From Naumovozyma dairenensis CBS 421 (lineage: Eukaryota; Ascomycota; Saccharomycetes; Saccharomycetales; Saccharomycetaceae), in assembly GCF_000227115.2 (NCBI RefSeq), contig NC_016489.1, positions 186,001 through 250,000 of the forward strand: DNA of 64,000 bases. Direction: 5' to 3'. The notes beneath the pieces were generated by a model, which made no database searches, was not told the DNA's origin, and was given only the letters and a program-made list of their open reading frames with translations. Position numbers and translations under genes: made by a program. Positions 52,501-64,000 of the stretch are shown here, piece after piece; within the stretch, counting starts at the first letter, position 1, and each line of letters begins with the position of its first letter.

Positions 52501-52937
52501 ATATGACAGAATATTCCAAGAATACAAACTTAAGGGAAGTTGTTGTACCTGTTAGTCTTCCGGATTATGAGCCATTTTATTACGTCGAGTTTTTATCACA
52601 AGATGATAAACCATTGCCTAATCACAACTTTGAACCAGTTGACTTAGGAATTCCAGTCCCGTTCAAAGTTAGGATTGAAAACATGAATAAATTGTGGAGT
52701 CACGAACTAAACAATATGGTGTCACCACACATATTTGAAATAATGAGCAGTAATGAATGGTTTGTCACTGGTAAGAAAAGATTTGGTATAAAATCTGACA
52801 TATTGGAGTATGATATATCTTTGGTTCCCTTAAAACGTGGATATCTACGGTTTCCGAACATTGAAATAACGTCCGAAATTAGGGAATCTATAAGGATAGA
52901 TTTTTGTAATGAATCTGAATCGGTATTTGTATTTTAG
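49545..52937 (+). CDS. TRS130: Trs130, TRAPPII subunit
   Basis: Trs130 (YMR218C) is a large subunit specific to TRAPPII, the exchange factor for Ypt31/32 at the late Golgi. The 1130-residue product (about 1102 in S. cerevisiae) begins at the ATG at 49545 (MLDSIQGVSISYFDPFDVFN); a few codons further upstream are open but have no ATG. The N-terminal part resembles the TRAPPC10/Trs130 family (ISYFDPFDVF, IKFIVVNCISIDDYRSKVRP), with a helical middle and a beta-rich C-terminal region from about 780. No catalytic motif is expected. The name rests on these blocks plus the head-to-head arrangement with ESC1. Confidence 0.92.
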   Translation: MLDSIQGVSISYFDPFDVFNTVKNEFLQILPFEDLHWKLPNGTVKTIERLPVNLCLEYTDNRKEHVLQPFIKFIVVNCISIDDYRSKVRPLLRQWLPSVQEVSENEGNLKLKSMPIILLYANSEVMDEKLFKSVSLIEKVTKDFPDVSALELKSIYKSPKEKEEFWNQLSQNLKSFLLDVFQHRLNYLIHKLNDRKNSFEEELLLREKLLGVYTMFGLYEEGSSELALIRKCFTDTAKDLQIPTGELECSLQFNIDHEKSIYKMLSNKALNKFEYYKYFFIKQYGLFKLEAMTPTVLLKTYELIRTFLFKIDSIFIESVLLLEFKYIFIDTIITDLGIMEKMATSPVYCEIIGELLSVKRDCWIHGVLLNSSFQLIGKSYSDVATVKYEFAKLKSTYETEDILHKNFFEKTKEILSVYDRCGGKRRRIVDILSVEIGTLHYQRKEYQSAISLFFSCYEYYMQSNWDVIGFNILKIFADSLLHCPDLQEIEIDGEKLEMRTILGDASLNILKMSSTDEEKRLWYDKFLKIQGNSKNLNFEYPIDRFFKLGKIKFVKLRVPNKYGIDIDIGNEGFPDDVEVSSIKLILENIKHDDVVTFENTESSLFLKPGSNFCELECRNIAFGEFVPISLSVCIANTNFIKSFKTDEQEEKIQIERYFHEDNVSLAIEQAKSQKLGEYCLDVKILNLNKVESIDIDIKVRKLDNEIHEGQSYPISFEPIMQAYDDNENENEESRENFVTKYNIKNPEKDSLIVPYFLALPLMSFTLDVTMNFKMNDTAYKEIQQIPIYCNLPISVSVEDIFKKDMFFYKFLLNSVNQKDPVFVYGCKLENVDASKYEISGSYTPDEPVLLSTDPNESCLNCYRLKTMDTFNPGDKLDLKISYTSLKEILDCLVTDSILIEGNIDFYKTFEQWKLYWNLKILPFLNYDYELYMKDKIIKLEADKNECLTVNAIYKQLNRLPIEQQVKCRMIYCLKKISNGIQMDDIDMTEYSKNTNLREVVVPVSLPDYEPFYYVEFLSQDDKPLPNHNFEPVDLGIPVPFKVRIENMNKLWSHELNNMVSPHIFEIMSSNEWFVTGKKRFGIKSDILEYDISLVPLKRGYLRFPNIEITSEIRESIRIDFCNESESVFVF

Positions 52938-55712
<2,775 letters not shown>

Positions 55713-56485
55713 CATCATTGTTTTTTTTCTTACCTTTCAAAACTTTCCCTCTTCTTCTTTTTTGCGTTATACGAGAAATAATATTCTGTTAAATCAACTC
55801 TCTTTTTCTTTTTTCATTTCTCTCCCTCCGTCGATGAACCAATAGTACGAATGAATAAGACTTTATTAACATACTTTTTGTATGGAACTTTTTATATACA
55901 ATTGTTTACCTTAATCTAATTCCCTTTTTTTCTTTTTCTGTTACCGCCTTTTTTTATTATTAATCGAAGAACATTGTAGAATCTACAAAAAAATGCTTGT
56001 GCTTTTTCGTGTCTCATTCAATGAAATAATACCAATATGTGTGTACAAAAAGAAACGAAATCAGTACTTTTTAATGAAGGATATAATGGTTCTCTACAAT
56101 CAAGTAAATTTTCATTATAATACGCTGCTGCAATTATTTTATAGAGTTACAGGATAAGGAAGGAAAAGTGCAAATACTAAGTAATCATTTAATTACTATT
56201 ACATTAGGAGGTAAATAAATATTTTTAAGAACTGAGCGAGTTTCATAGTTAGGAAAGGTATATAATTACAAAAGGTTTATATAGTCTAGAATAATAGAAT
56301 ACATAATGTATAAAAAGATATATATTGAAAGACCTCATTTAAATAAAAATAATCGTAGAACATAAAAATGAATCATTTCGAGCTGTAGAATCCGACCGAC
56401 ATATTGCGAATGGGTATCGATGACGGAAGAATAACAGTTGTGATATAGAATAGTTTTGCAAGTGTGCGGTAAAGGTACGTCAAAT
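55713..56485. other. Convergent SKY1-GAS3 3' region
   Basis: A 773-bp AT-rich region between convergent genes, with several T-rich runs near 55722-55760 and 55920-55965 suited to 3'-end formation. SCJ1 (YMR214W) would lie on the far side of GAS3 in S. cerevisiae. No gene or RNA signature is seen here. Confidence 0.45.
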
Positions 56486-58066
56486 TCATAATAAAGCACT
56501 AATCAAGCCAGTAAACAGAGTCATGAAACTAGATTGATAAATTGGAATGGATAAGAAGTCAGCAGCACCGCTACTTCTAGAAGCAGATGATGTCGAAGAA
56601 GAAGAGGAGGAGGAGGAGGAAAAGGAGGAGGAGGAAGTAGATACTGAAGAGGAAATTCTTGATTGAGAGGTAGAAGAAGACGAACTTGAAGCGATATTAG
56701 CAGTGGAGACACCTTTCAAATTATTTATCAAGTTTGAAGAAGCATAGCTTAATGTGGCAGAAACTTCATCACCATTTGAGTCTTTGATTGTATAATTAAA
56801 TGTGGTTGGGACATCATAATCATCTAATAACTTACCAACGTTTGTACCATTAACACCATATTTGATCAAATTCGCGATGGTATCAGGTTGCTTTGGTAAT
56901 GTGAAATTTTTAACACCGAAATCGGAATAAGACGATTGAATTCGGGAAGCATCACATTTATATATTGTAGAGTTAGAAATATCAGACTCCTTTGTTGTAG
57001 GCAATTCTAATTTATCATAACGAAATTTCAAATTATCAAAATCATCCTTGTAAGACATAGATCCATCAGAATCATCAAGTTTAACTAACCCATAATTATT
57101 TGCCTCTTCAGCAAATTCGTATACCAACCCACCAGAGAAAAGGTTACCTAACCCATTACTTGGATATAATCCATCGGTAACTTCATCAAAAGTTCTTGGA
57201 ATATTTTTATTACAACCATATTCAGAAAACATCAAAGGAATAACGGCATCACTGAAAGTACTATTTAAGATATCATAACCGGAAGTAGTCCAGTCAGAAG
57301 AACCAGAACACCAACCATAAGTGTTTAATCCAAAGAAATCAGCTTTTGATTCGTCCAATTCCTTAGAGACTTTCTTACCATCCATAGAGTTACATTGTAA
57401 GTACTTAAATGTAGCTAACCTTAAATCAGAATTATCAGCGGCAGAATAACCCACAGGGATGGTTCTATTAGAGTGCTTAGCAATATATTGTTTCATATCT
57501 CTTTGCACAGCTCTAACGTATTGTGGATCAATATCAGCGTAATCCTTTTCATCATTAATAACTTCATTACCAGAAAAGAACCCTAAAACGTTTGGATAAT
57601 TTTTAAACGCGTCAATGAATTTGAATACTCTTGTTAAATATTGACTATTGTAGGAACCACTTGGATCAGCACGGTTCAAATTTTCTCCATAATTCCCACT
57701 ATTAACATCAAGCATAACGTAGATACCTGCATCATTAAGAATGGTCATACATTTATCATGGTTAACATCTGGGTTCAAAGAGTAAATTCTAACGGTGTTG
57801 ATACCAAGCTGTTGGAAAACAAACGCATCTCTAGCACATGCTTCAGCATCAGAAAGAACGTCAGAGTTTGAGTCAGCATCGTAACCGGAGGACCCACCTG
57901 GTTGATAATCTACACCCTTGATGAAGAAAACATCATTTTCTTCAGAATCATTGTCTGGTGAGGATGGTTTAATGAAACGATAATTTTTAATATGGATGGG
58001 GAGCATGGCATTAACCATGGTGGAACTACCCAGAAGGGATAGCAAAACAGATGTTGAAAGCTTCAT
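56486..58066 (-). CDS. GAS3: Gas3, GH72 glucanosyltransferase-family GPI protein
   Basis: Gas3 (YMR215W) belongs to the GH72 family that remodels beta-1,3-glucan at the cell surface. Members need two catalytic glutamates, and both are here: Glu168 in FSGNEVIND and Glu282 in FSEYGCNK. The start at 58066 gives a signal peptide (about 1-20) followed by MLPIHIKNYRFIKPS, as in S. cerevisiae; the frame extends upstream without an ATG. No Cys-rich X8/CBM43 module is visible, matching the short Gas3 type. A Ser-rich stalk (about 475-515) precedes a hydrophobic GPI-addition tail. A position usually Glu in the family motif YEWC reads Gly here (NTYGWCSG). The length of 526 matches S. cerevisiae (about 524). 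Confidence 0.96.
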   Translation of the reverse strand: MKLSTSVLLSLLGSSTMVNAMLPIHIKNYRFIKPSSPDNDSEENDVFFIKGVDYQPGGSSGYDADSNSDVLSDAEACARDAFVFQQLGINTVRIYSLNPDVNHDKCMTILNDAGIYVMLDVNSGNYGENLNRADPSGSYNSQYLTRVFKFIDAFKNYPNVLGFFSGNEVINDEKDYADIDPQYVRAVQRDMKQYIAKHSNRTIPVGYSAADNSDLRLATFKYLQCNSMDGKKVSKELDESKADFFGLNTYGWCSGSSDWTTSGYDILNSTFSDAVIPLMFSEYGCNKNIPRTFDEVTDGLYPSNGLGNLFSGGLVYEFAEEANNYGLVKLDDSDGSMSYKDDFDNLKFRYDKLELPTTKESDISNSTIYKCDASRIQSSYSDFGVKNFTLPKQPDTIANLIKYGVNGTNVGKLLDDYDVPTTFNYTIKDSNGDEVSATLSYASSNLINNLKGVSTANIASSSSSSTSQSRISSSVSTSSSSFSSSSSSSSSTSSASRSSGAADFLSIPIYQSSFMTLFTGLISALL

Positions 58067-58723
58067 GAGTATATTAGTTTTCCTATTGTTAGCGACTGTT
58101 ATGTTAGCGCCTGAGTTACTTTTCTCTTTTAAGATTATCTTTCGAAGTCTCAACTCGAGGAAGTTACGTTTTATAATAAATTGTTCAAGTTGTTTACCTA
58201 ATTACCGGAGTTCTTTTGTAATTTTTCACTTTTTTACTTTTTTTGTATGTAAACAAAAACAACGCGAAAAAAAACACGTGGAGAACAAAAGAGAAAGTGT
58301 CGGTGTCACAGTTTCTGGGAACATTATTTTTCAACTTTCAAAAGAGTAATATCTTAGGTAGATACTGTGTATTGTTGTTGTCTAAAAGGTATATGAATGG
58401 AAATTAAACAATTATTTTGAAGAAATATTACTCTACAATTTTTTATATAACGTTTCAAGTGGTAAAACTCAGAGCGTCACAAATTCTTTTTGAATAATTC
58501 ACCTCTTAACAACTTACCATTCTCTATTTTACGAACAAAAGGGTCCCATAATAGAGGAATAAGGACAATATCTTCTAATATTTCTTCTGCCTCTAAGTCT
58601 CGCATTTTCTAACATTATACCTGTCGGAATATGTAAGTTAAATTACAAATATATATGCATAAATAATATTTCTAGGTAAGTTTGTGGATTTTTGAATATT
58701 AGTTAGAGAGAATTGGCGGTGCA
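58067..58723. promoter_or_regulatory. GAS3 promoter and CEF1 3' flank
   Basis: A 657-bp region between two leftward genes. SCJ1 is absent from this position relative to S. cerevisiae. It carries one CACGTG palindrome (listed separately). Nothing else is distinctive. Confidence 0.5.
58275..58280. promoter_or_regulatory. CACGTG E-box upstream of GAS3
   Basis: A CACGTG palindrome about 210 nt upstream of the GAS3 ATG, the core bound by Cbf1 or Pho4 family factors. The site is short, so binding is only possible. Confidence 0.35.
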
Positions 58724-60586
58724 TCATCTACGGAAAGATCCTAGGAGATCATTCTCCAATCCTTCCTTACGTTGTTTTATTCCCTTTGATTCATTTTGAA
58801 ATATTCGATAATAAATGTAATATTTCATTTGTAAATCACGTAAATTAGGTATAATGTTACCACACAAGTCACTGTTAAGTTCCGTATTTTCTTGCTTTAA
58901 TGCATCCAAATACAATAAATCTTTTTGTACCTCACGAATTCGATCACATTTATCCTGGATCGATTCTTGTAGTTCCCCCAATTTGGGAGGGTAATTTTCA
59001 ACTGCATTTAGATACATTTTTTTCTTGTCTTTCGGCATCAACTTCTGCTCCTCACTTATCATCATGCTGACATCATTATAACATTTCTCAAATTCTCTGT
59101 CTTCCATATAAGTTGACTCGGATAATGAACATAATATTAGTTTATTAAATTCTAATGCAAAGTCATCATTAGGGGATTCGATGGTACCTGGTAACGGCAG
59201 CTCATCGCTATACTCAAGACAAGGAATATCTATTGGAAAAGTTGTTGCTTCATCCACCTTGTATTCTTCATCATTGTCGGAAAACAGAGGTGTTTTACCT
59301 TGGTTATCAGTTCTTTCGTCATCAACATTTCTCTGGATTTCATCAGTATTATCACCCTCATCAGTATATTCATCATCGATTTCAATTTCAAAATCATTCT
59401 TCGGAGATGGTAACATTGCAAACATTTTCACAAGGTACTTTGCGATTTGTTTCCGAGACATTGTCGGTTTCGTTGAGGTCAAGTCCGGTTCAATTTCAGT
59501 CTTCACTACAGGAGCTGATTTGCCGTGTTTTAAAATTACACCTACGTCTTTCGCATCTAACAACTGTTGCCTCTTAGACTCTATTGTTTCGGCTGATTCA
59601 TACTCGCTAGCTACTCCAGGCTTTGACAATGATAATTTCGGTTTTTTGAAGTCATTTGTTAAGATATTATCAGTAACTGTCATTGGGCCCAACTTTCCAT
59701 CTCTATCATCAAATGCCTTTCTTTTCTTTATAGTGGGTTTGGTTCCTAGAGGTCTACTTGTAGATTCTTCGTTTTTGTTATTCTCTTTTAAACCTTTCCT
59801 ATTTACAGCTTTTTCAAAATTTTTAAAGTTTATTTCACTTCGTTTATCTTCTTCTGTAGTATCATACAAACCTGCAACAGGTTCCTGTTCATAGACAATA
59901 TCTTCGTTATAATCTATTTCTGATTCATATTTTTTTTTCCCCTTTTTGATTTTAGTATTTATCCCTGCGACTTTCAATTCTCTTCTTTTTTGTAATTGAG
60001 CTACTCTTTTTGATTCTTCTAACATTCTTTCTCGTATTTTCCTGGTTGCTTTCTTACCTTGTGTATTCATTAAACGAGCTCTTGCCTCTGCTACCATTTC
60101 TCTTTCATCATCATCCAAAATTTCCTTATCAGGTTTAGCTGCTTGAGTTTCTGCATTAGGATTCACATCACCTATTTTAAAATCTAAAGAAGAACCCAAC
60201 ATCAAATTTTCACGATCTCCTTCTTTTCCTTCTTCTTCTTTTGTTGCTTGGTCATTATCATCTGCAGATAATAATTTATTATAACGTTCTATACAAAACT
60301 GAGCAGTCCTTCCCAATGAATCAGCAATAGTTCTCCATTGATTAGGCAATTTTCTAGCCAAATCCAATAATTTAACATCTTCATCTTTAGAGAAATCATT
60401 AAAATTTAAAGTTGGGTTCAAATATTCATTCCATCTAATTTCACATTGTCTTGCAGTCTTCTTATGTAATAGTGAGGCGATTTTACTCCATCGATGAGTC
60501 CCATATTTTTGTATGGCAGCTTTTAAGATTTGATCTTCTACGTTGGTCCAAACACCACCTTTGACGTAAATCGGGACAGGCGCCAT
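58724..60586 (-). CDS. CEF1: Cef1, Cdc5-like splicing factor of the NineTeen complex
   Basis: Cef1 (YMR213W) is the yeast Cdc5L homologue, an essential component of the Prp19-associated complex in the activated spliceosome. Two Myb-type repeats occupy residues about 8-105 (KGGVWTNVEDQILKAAIQKY, RWSKIASLLHKKTARQCEIR, then KLPNQWRTIADSLGRTAQFC). The Cdc5/Cef1 block follows at about 155-215 (MVAEARARLMNTQGKKATRK, then RMLEESKRVAQLQKRRELK). The middle is charged and low complexity, and the C-terminus is helical, where Prp19 and Clf1 contacts map in S. cerevisiae. The length of 620 compares with about 590. The start is the first ATG, directly before the first Myb repeat. Confidence 0.97.
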   Translation of the reverse strand: MAPVPIYVKGGVWTNVEDQILKAAIQKYGTHRWSKIASLLHKKTARQCEIRWNEYLNPTLNFNDFSKDEDVKLLDLARKLPNQWRTIADSLGRTAQFCIERYNKLLSADDNDQATKEEEGKEGDRENLMLGSSLDFKIGDVNPNAETQAAKPDKEILDDDEREMVAEARARLMNTQGKKATRKIRERMLEESKRVAQLQKRRELKVAGINTKIKKGKKKYESEIDYNEDIVYEQEPVAGLYDTTEEDKRSEINFKNFEKAVNRKGLKENNKNEESTSRPLGTKPTIKKRKAFDDRDGKLGPMTVTDNILTNDFKKPKLSLSKPGVASEYESAETIESKRQQLLDAKDVGVILKHGKSAPVVKTEIEPDLTSTKPTMSRKQIAKYLVKMFAMLPSPKNDFEIEIDDEYTDEGDNTDEIQRNVDDERTDNQGKTPLFSDNDEEYKVDEATTFPIDIPCLEYSDELPLPGTIESPNDDFALEFNKLILCSLSESTYMEDREFEKCYNDVSMMISEEQKLMPKDKKKMYLNAVENYPPKLGELQESIQDKCDRIREVQKDLLYLDALKQENTELNSDLCGNIIPNLRDLQMKYYIYYRIFQNESKGIKQRKEGLENDLLGSFRR

Positions 60587-61503
60587 TTTTTTTGCTTGTT
60601 TCCTTTATATGTTTTTGGTGAGTATCAGATAGGTACCAACTTTCCAGTATATTATAGTGGCCTTGTGTATGAGGTGGGGTTACAACTTTTGCCATTGGAA
60701 GTTCTTTTTAATAATAATAATAACTATAATAGATAACTTTCTCATATATCATATCATATCATATCATTGATTTTTCCAAAATGACACCCAGACATACCAT
60801 TGAAGAAGGGTAAAATATATAACAACTCCAAACGTAAATAAGGAAAGGCAGGTAATACGTACCAAAGTAAACACCTTTATAAACATAGTTGAGATCAAGT
60901 CAACCGTTTTCAATGCATATAAGACTAACATATTTGCTTGTTATCATCTTTTTCAGTACTTGTTTATGTCATCGATAGTTGTAATATATTGCCAAGATGA
61001 CTGGTTGCCCATTGTCCATATGAGGTATTCTTTGAAAAATAGTATTGCACCACTTTCTTTCACTCGCTAAGCAACTAACAAGGGATCCAAATAACGAGGG
61101 AGAAATACTTCTGATGGGACCACCAAGAAATGCTTGCCAAAATACAGTCAAACTATCTGCGTTTATTTTTCATGAGCCCTATGTATTCATTCAAGCAAGA
61201 TGAAGATGAGAATAAAATAACACATTGTCACTTGGTGAGAGGGAGCCAAACAAATATTTCTAGCACTCCTTGTGATACCGTCTCTGTATGTTAAATACAT
61301 TCAACTCTGTTCCGCTTTTACTTCCTCGACGGTTCGCTCGAAGTTTGACTCTCGGAGTTTCCTTCCCCTCTATTGTCAAACAAAGAAAACATAACATAAC
61401 ATTACTTAACATTACATACGTACGTACATGAATAAAAAAAGGTTTCCTACGCAGTTACGCTACAGTCACATATTCATAGACAACAATCCCAAGCTCTAGC
61501 AAG
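60587..61503. promoter_or_regulatory. Divergent CEF1-MGL2 promoter region
   Basis: A 917-bp divergent region. It has ATATC repeats near 60746-60764, a near-match to a Rap1 site (ACACCCAGACATA, 60784-60796, one mismatch), and ACATT/ACATA repeats near 61388-61420. No conserved ORF is seen. Confidence 0.45.
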
Positions 61504-62847
61504 ATGGTCACTCTACCATACCATATAACTATCAACCAAGTGGGATCGCAAACACCTATCGCCTTTCACACAGAGACTTCCCCGGAAACTGATGATCCCG
61601 AGAATGCCAGCATAACAATGCAGCAATTAATAGACGAATACGCTCCTGAATTCTCCCAAGATGCCAAAGGGTCACTGTACAAACCATTACTTCATGGTAA
61701 CTTACAAACAGCATACACAGCATTAAATTTCGACAATGTACATCTCGTCCATTTCCATCGTCATATGTTACATTACCAAGATGGTGGTGTCGGCGCTCTC
61801 GATATCGCTGTATCTCCTGATGCGTTCCATAAAGAGGTGGACCATTCTTATATCCCTGAGACACAACAGCCGTTCCCTGAACCGTTTGACCAGTTTTATT
61901 CATACGTGCAACCTGATCATCCATCATTGTCTTCTGATGATGAGAAACCAATGATGATTATATTGCATGGTGTCACTGGTGGCTCATGGGCAAGTTATGG
62001 TAGACCTTTGATCTTGGAAATGATGAGTAAGTATGGGTTTGAATGTTGTGTGTTGAATAATAGAGGTTGTAATTATTCAAAGATTACAACTCCACAATTG
62101 TATAATGGAGGTTGGACTAATGATGTTAGATATATGGTTACGGAATTGAGAGATATGTATCCTAATAGGAAGTTTTATATGGTGGGGTTCTCATTGGGTG
62201 CAACTATTTTAGTTAATTATTTGGGAGAAGAAGGTGATAAGTCTGATATTGAATGTGCTGTGGCATTGGGGAATCCATGGGATATGGTTCACTCTACATT
62301 TTTTGTCAATCATACATTTGTTGGGTCTAGAATTTATGCTCCTACTGTTGCTAAAAATTTAGCTAAAATTTCCCAGAATCATTTGGGCGTTTTAATTCGA
62401 GATAAACGATTGAAACCTATTTATGAAACTAAACTGTTTAATTTTAAGAATTTTGAAGAATTTGATGATCAATTAACTGCACCAATGTTTGGATATAATA
62501 CAGCAAATGAATATTATAGAGATGCAAGCTCAGTAAATAGACTTATGGGTGTGAGAACTCCAATTTTAGCTTTGAATTCTATGGATGACCCAGTTATTGG
62601 AGCTGATTTCCTTCCTGAAAAGGAAATCATTTTAAATCCGTATATATTATTGTTAGAAACAAGTATTGGTGGACATGTTGCATGGTTCAGTGACGCATAT
62701 GGTAATAGATGGTACACTAAACCTATCGGTAAATATCTAAATGCATTCCATACACAAATCACAATGAAAGGCTTGAAACCAGATTTATCAAATATAAGCT
62801 TACCCATCAACAACAGCAAACCAGTCAAGACAACATATAATTTATAG
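61504..62847 (+). CDS. MGL2: Mgl2-like alpha/beta hydrolase (acylglycerol lipase / acyltransferase family)
   Basis: A 447-residue alpha/beta hydrolase of the Eht1/Eeb1/YMR210W (ABHD1/3-like) family. The triad is readable: nucleophile Ser230 in GFSLG, Asp361 or Asp362 in MDDPVIGADF, and His391 in GGHVAWF. Conserved family blocks include HGNLQTAY, IILHGVTGG, LNNRGCNYS and YNGGWTNDVRY. Eht1 and Eeb1 make medium-chain ethyl esters; YMR210W (Mgl2) has monoacylglycerol lipase activity. The N-terminal block (QLIDEYAPE) and position beside EFR3 and CEF1 favour YMR210W. Order and strand differ from S. cerevisiae: it lies between CEF1 and EFR3 and reads rightward. Confidence 0.88.
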   Translation: MVTLPYHITINQVGSQTPIAFHTETSPETDDPENASITMQQLIDEYAPEFSQDAKGSLYKPLLHGNLQTAYTALNFDNVHLVHFHRHMLHYQDGGVGALDIAVSPDAFHKEVDHSYIPETQQPFPEPFDQFYSYVQPDHPSLSSDDEKPMMIILHGVTGGSWASYGRPLILEMMSKYGFECCVLNNRGCNYSKITTPQLYNGGWTNDVRYMVTELRDMYPNRKFYMVGFSLGATILVNYLGEEGDKSDIECAVALGNPWDMVHSTFFVNHTFVGSRIYAPTVAKNLAKISQNHLGVLIRDKRLKPIYETKLFNFKNFEEFDDQLTAPMFGYNTANEYYRDASSVNRLMGVRTPILALNSMDDPVIGADFLPEKEIILNPYILLLETSIGGHVAWFSDAYGNRWYTKPIGKYLNAFHTQITMKGLKPDLSNISLPINNSKPVKTTYNL

Positions 62848-63191
62848 AATTTCTGTGCCTCATTTCTGAGCTTTTCAACAATGGCATGTACATAGACAAT
62901 ATATATTTACATGTATACACTTTATAATGACAAACTGAACTTATTTCAAAGTTTTCCCAGTGTCAGAAATGATATATCATATATTTATAATCTACAGTAT
63001 TGAAGAAAATAGGACCAGCGCTAAAAGCAATAATCAAGCAAGGGCACATGAAAATGAAAAAAAATTAATGATGACCTTAAATATAAAAACAAAAAGAACA
63101 ACAACACAAGGACCTCCGACAACTACAGACTACACGTGAACCCACTAAACGTTCAAGGATCCAATACACAAAAAGCTGGTGTTGCTCGCAA
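62848..63191. promoter_or_regulatory. MGL2-EFR3 intergenic region
   Basis: A 344-bp tandem intergenic region holding the EFR3 promoter. It is A-rich near 63056-63110. No repeat or RNA gene is seen. Confidence 0.45.
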
Positions 63192-64000
63192 ATGGGGATT
63201 TTCACACCTAAACATCAGAGGTTGGTCAATCAATGTTATCCCACTGGCAGAACCACGGATAAGAAGCCTAAATCTTCCGAGACGTCGTATCTTTTATATT
63301 ATGTCAATTCAAGACGTAGTAAATTGGAAAAAGTTAGTAGTTACTTGATTAAAAAAAGTAACAATGATATGAATCATAGAAGAGTGGGAAATATAGCTGT
63401 TACCTTGGAATTAATGAATAAAATTGTTAAGAATTGTAAAGAAAATTTGAACGTATTTATTAGGGATTTTTTCCAAATTATGAATAACATTTTGACAAAT
63501 GCTAACTTTAATAATGATGTTGGTATAGTGGAATTATTGGAAATGACATTTAATAGTATTTGCACCAATTTAGATGGTGCATTGTTTAGTGGAGATCCAG
63601 AATTTATTAGAGGTTATTCTGCCTTTGTTGATTCATTCTTTGTTGTGGCTAATGAAAAACTTCATAATGATGATTTACTACTGAAATGTTGCTTGGATAT
63701 CTCTTTGACTGATAGTCTAGCAAGCAATCCAAAAATCAAAAACTATGTCTCTAAATCTGTTACATTTTCATTAAGCAAATTTCAAGAAAGAAATCCAATT
63801 TTTAAAAGAATCTCGCTCGATCGTACAAATCTTTATCAAGCTTCCAGTCCTAATTTAACCAAAAGATTGAGTAAAGTACAAACACGTCCTGCAGGTTTAG
63901 ATACTTTGAATAACGAAGAAGGACAACCATCCGATCTTTCCTTAATTGCTTTACGTTCCTTTTTCAGTACCACCGAAGGTGATAAATTAGGATTATCTAT
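63192..64000 (+). CDS. EFR3: Efr3, plasma-membrane anchor of the Stt4 PI 4-kinase complex (3' end outside window)
   Basis: The first 269 codons of EFR3 (YMR212C, about 782 residues in S. cerevisiae) run off the right edge. Efr3 anchors Stt4 and Ypp1 at the plasma membrane for phosphatidylinositol 4-phosphate synthesis. The N-terminus FTPKHQRLVNQCYPTGRTTD is nearly the S. cerevisiae sequence, with the conserved Lys/Arg-rich patch that contacts acidic lipid. Helical repeat sequence follows, as expected for the Efr3 rod. The start is the ATG at 63192 (MGIFTPK). No intron is evident. Confidence 0.96.
   Translation, partial: MGIFTPKHQRLVNQCYPTGRTTDKKPKSSETSYLLYYVNSRRSKLEKVSSYLIKKSNNDMNHRRVGNIAVTLELMNKIVKNCKENLNVFIRDFFQIMNNILTNANFNNDVGIVELLEMTFNSICTNLDGALFSGDPEFIRGYSAFVDSFFVVANEKLHNDDLLLKCCLDISLTDSLASNPKIKNYVSKSVTFSLSKFQERNPIFKRISLDRTNLYQASSPNLTKRLSKVQTRPAGLDTLNNEEGQPSDLSLIALRSFFSTTEGDKLGLS

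Noticed and set aside
58067..58153. 29-codon upstream extension of GAS3
   Set aside because: The frame is open but has no ATG there; the signal peptide begins at the ATG at 58066, as in S. cerevisiae.
59181..59894. 237-codon frame antisense to CEF1
   Set aside because: It is a Ser/Phe-rich shadow of the charged middle of CEF1, with no recognisable domain and no promoter context.
63136..63348. 70-codon frame overlapping the start of EFR3
   Set aside because: EFR3 is read in a different frame from 63192 with a near-identical conserved N-terminus.

Overview
The window is nuclear DNA of a budding yeast of the Saccharomycetaceae. It is AT-rich and gene-dense, and nearly all genes lack introns. 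It carries recognisable orthologues of a long run of Saccharomyces cerevisiae chromosome XIII right-arm genes (YMR210 to YMR238), mostly in conserved order but read in the opposite direction. Three genes that S. cerevisiae keeps on the sister chromosome XV track (MBF1/YOR298C-A, SNF2/YOR290C, YOR289W) are interleaved. Several expected genes (for example BCH1, RNH1, UBP8, ERG8, GUA1, SCJ1, DML1) are missing. That mixture is what differential loss after the yeast whole-genome duplication leaves, so this is most likely a post-duplication species outside Saccharomyces (Naumovozyma, Kazachstania or a related genus). I cannot name the species from the sequence. S. cerevisiae comparisons are from memory.

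Layout. 1-3627 (-): 5' portion (1209 codons) of a large ankyrin-RCC1-BTB-BTB protein resembling metazoan IBtk, running off the left edge. 4148-5527 (-): DFG5. 6520-7149 (-): TAF9. 7546-8001 (+): MBF1. 8556-9788 (+): RNA1. 10063-10863 (-): TRI1. 11412-13520 (-): FUS2. 13843-16959 (-): PEP5. 17614-18321 (-): RPS10 with one 390-nt spliceosomal intron. 19240-24396 (+): RRP5. 24752-25825 (-): MTF1. 26157-28268 (+): TAF7. 29066-34258 (+): SNF2. Then comes a block in reversed orientation: FMP42 (-), FSH2 (-), MRE11 (-), MRPL44 (-), YOR289W-like (+), TMA29/YMR226C (-). A tRNA-Ala(UGC) at 42689-42761 (-) and a 1.56-kb gene-free stretch follow. Then ESC1 (-), TRS130 (+), SKY1 (+), GAS3 (-), CEF1 (-), MGL2 (+) and the first 269 codons of EFR3 (+), which leaves the right edge.

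These are mostly housekeeping functions: transcription (TAF9, TAF7, SNF2, MBF1, MTF1 in mitochondria), ribosome production (RRP5, RPS10, MRPL44), membrane traffic (PEP5, TRS130), nuclear transport and organisation (RNA1, ESC1), splicing (CEF1, SKY1), DNA repair (MRE11), cell wall (DFG5, GAS3), mating (FUS2) and lipid or plasma-membrane metabolism (MGL2, EFR3). They do not form an operon-like system. The observations most worth following are the IBtk-like gene, a clean inversion of the FMP42-TMA29 block with a tRNA gene at one end, a diverged 117-bp tandem duplication in the adjoining gene-free region, and a perfect 10-bp inverted repeat upstream of FUS2. I saw no transposon, CRISPR array, centromere or rRNA.
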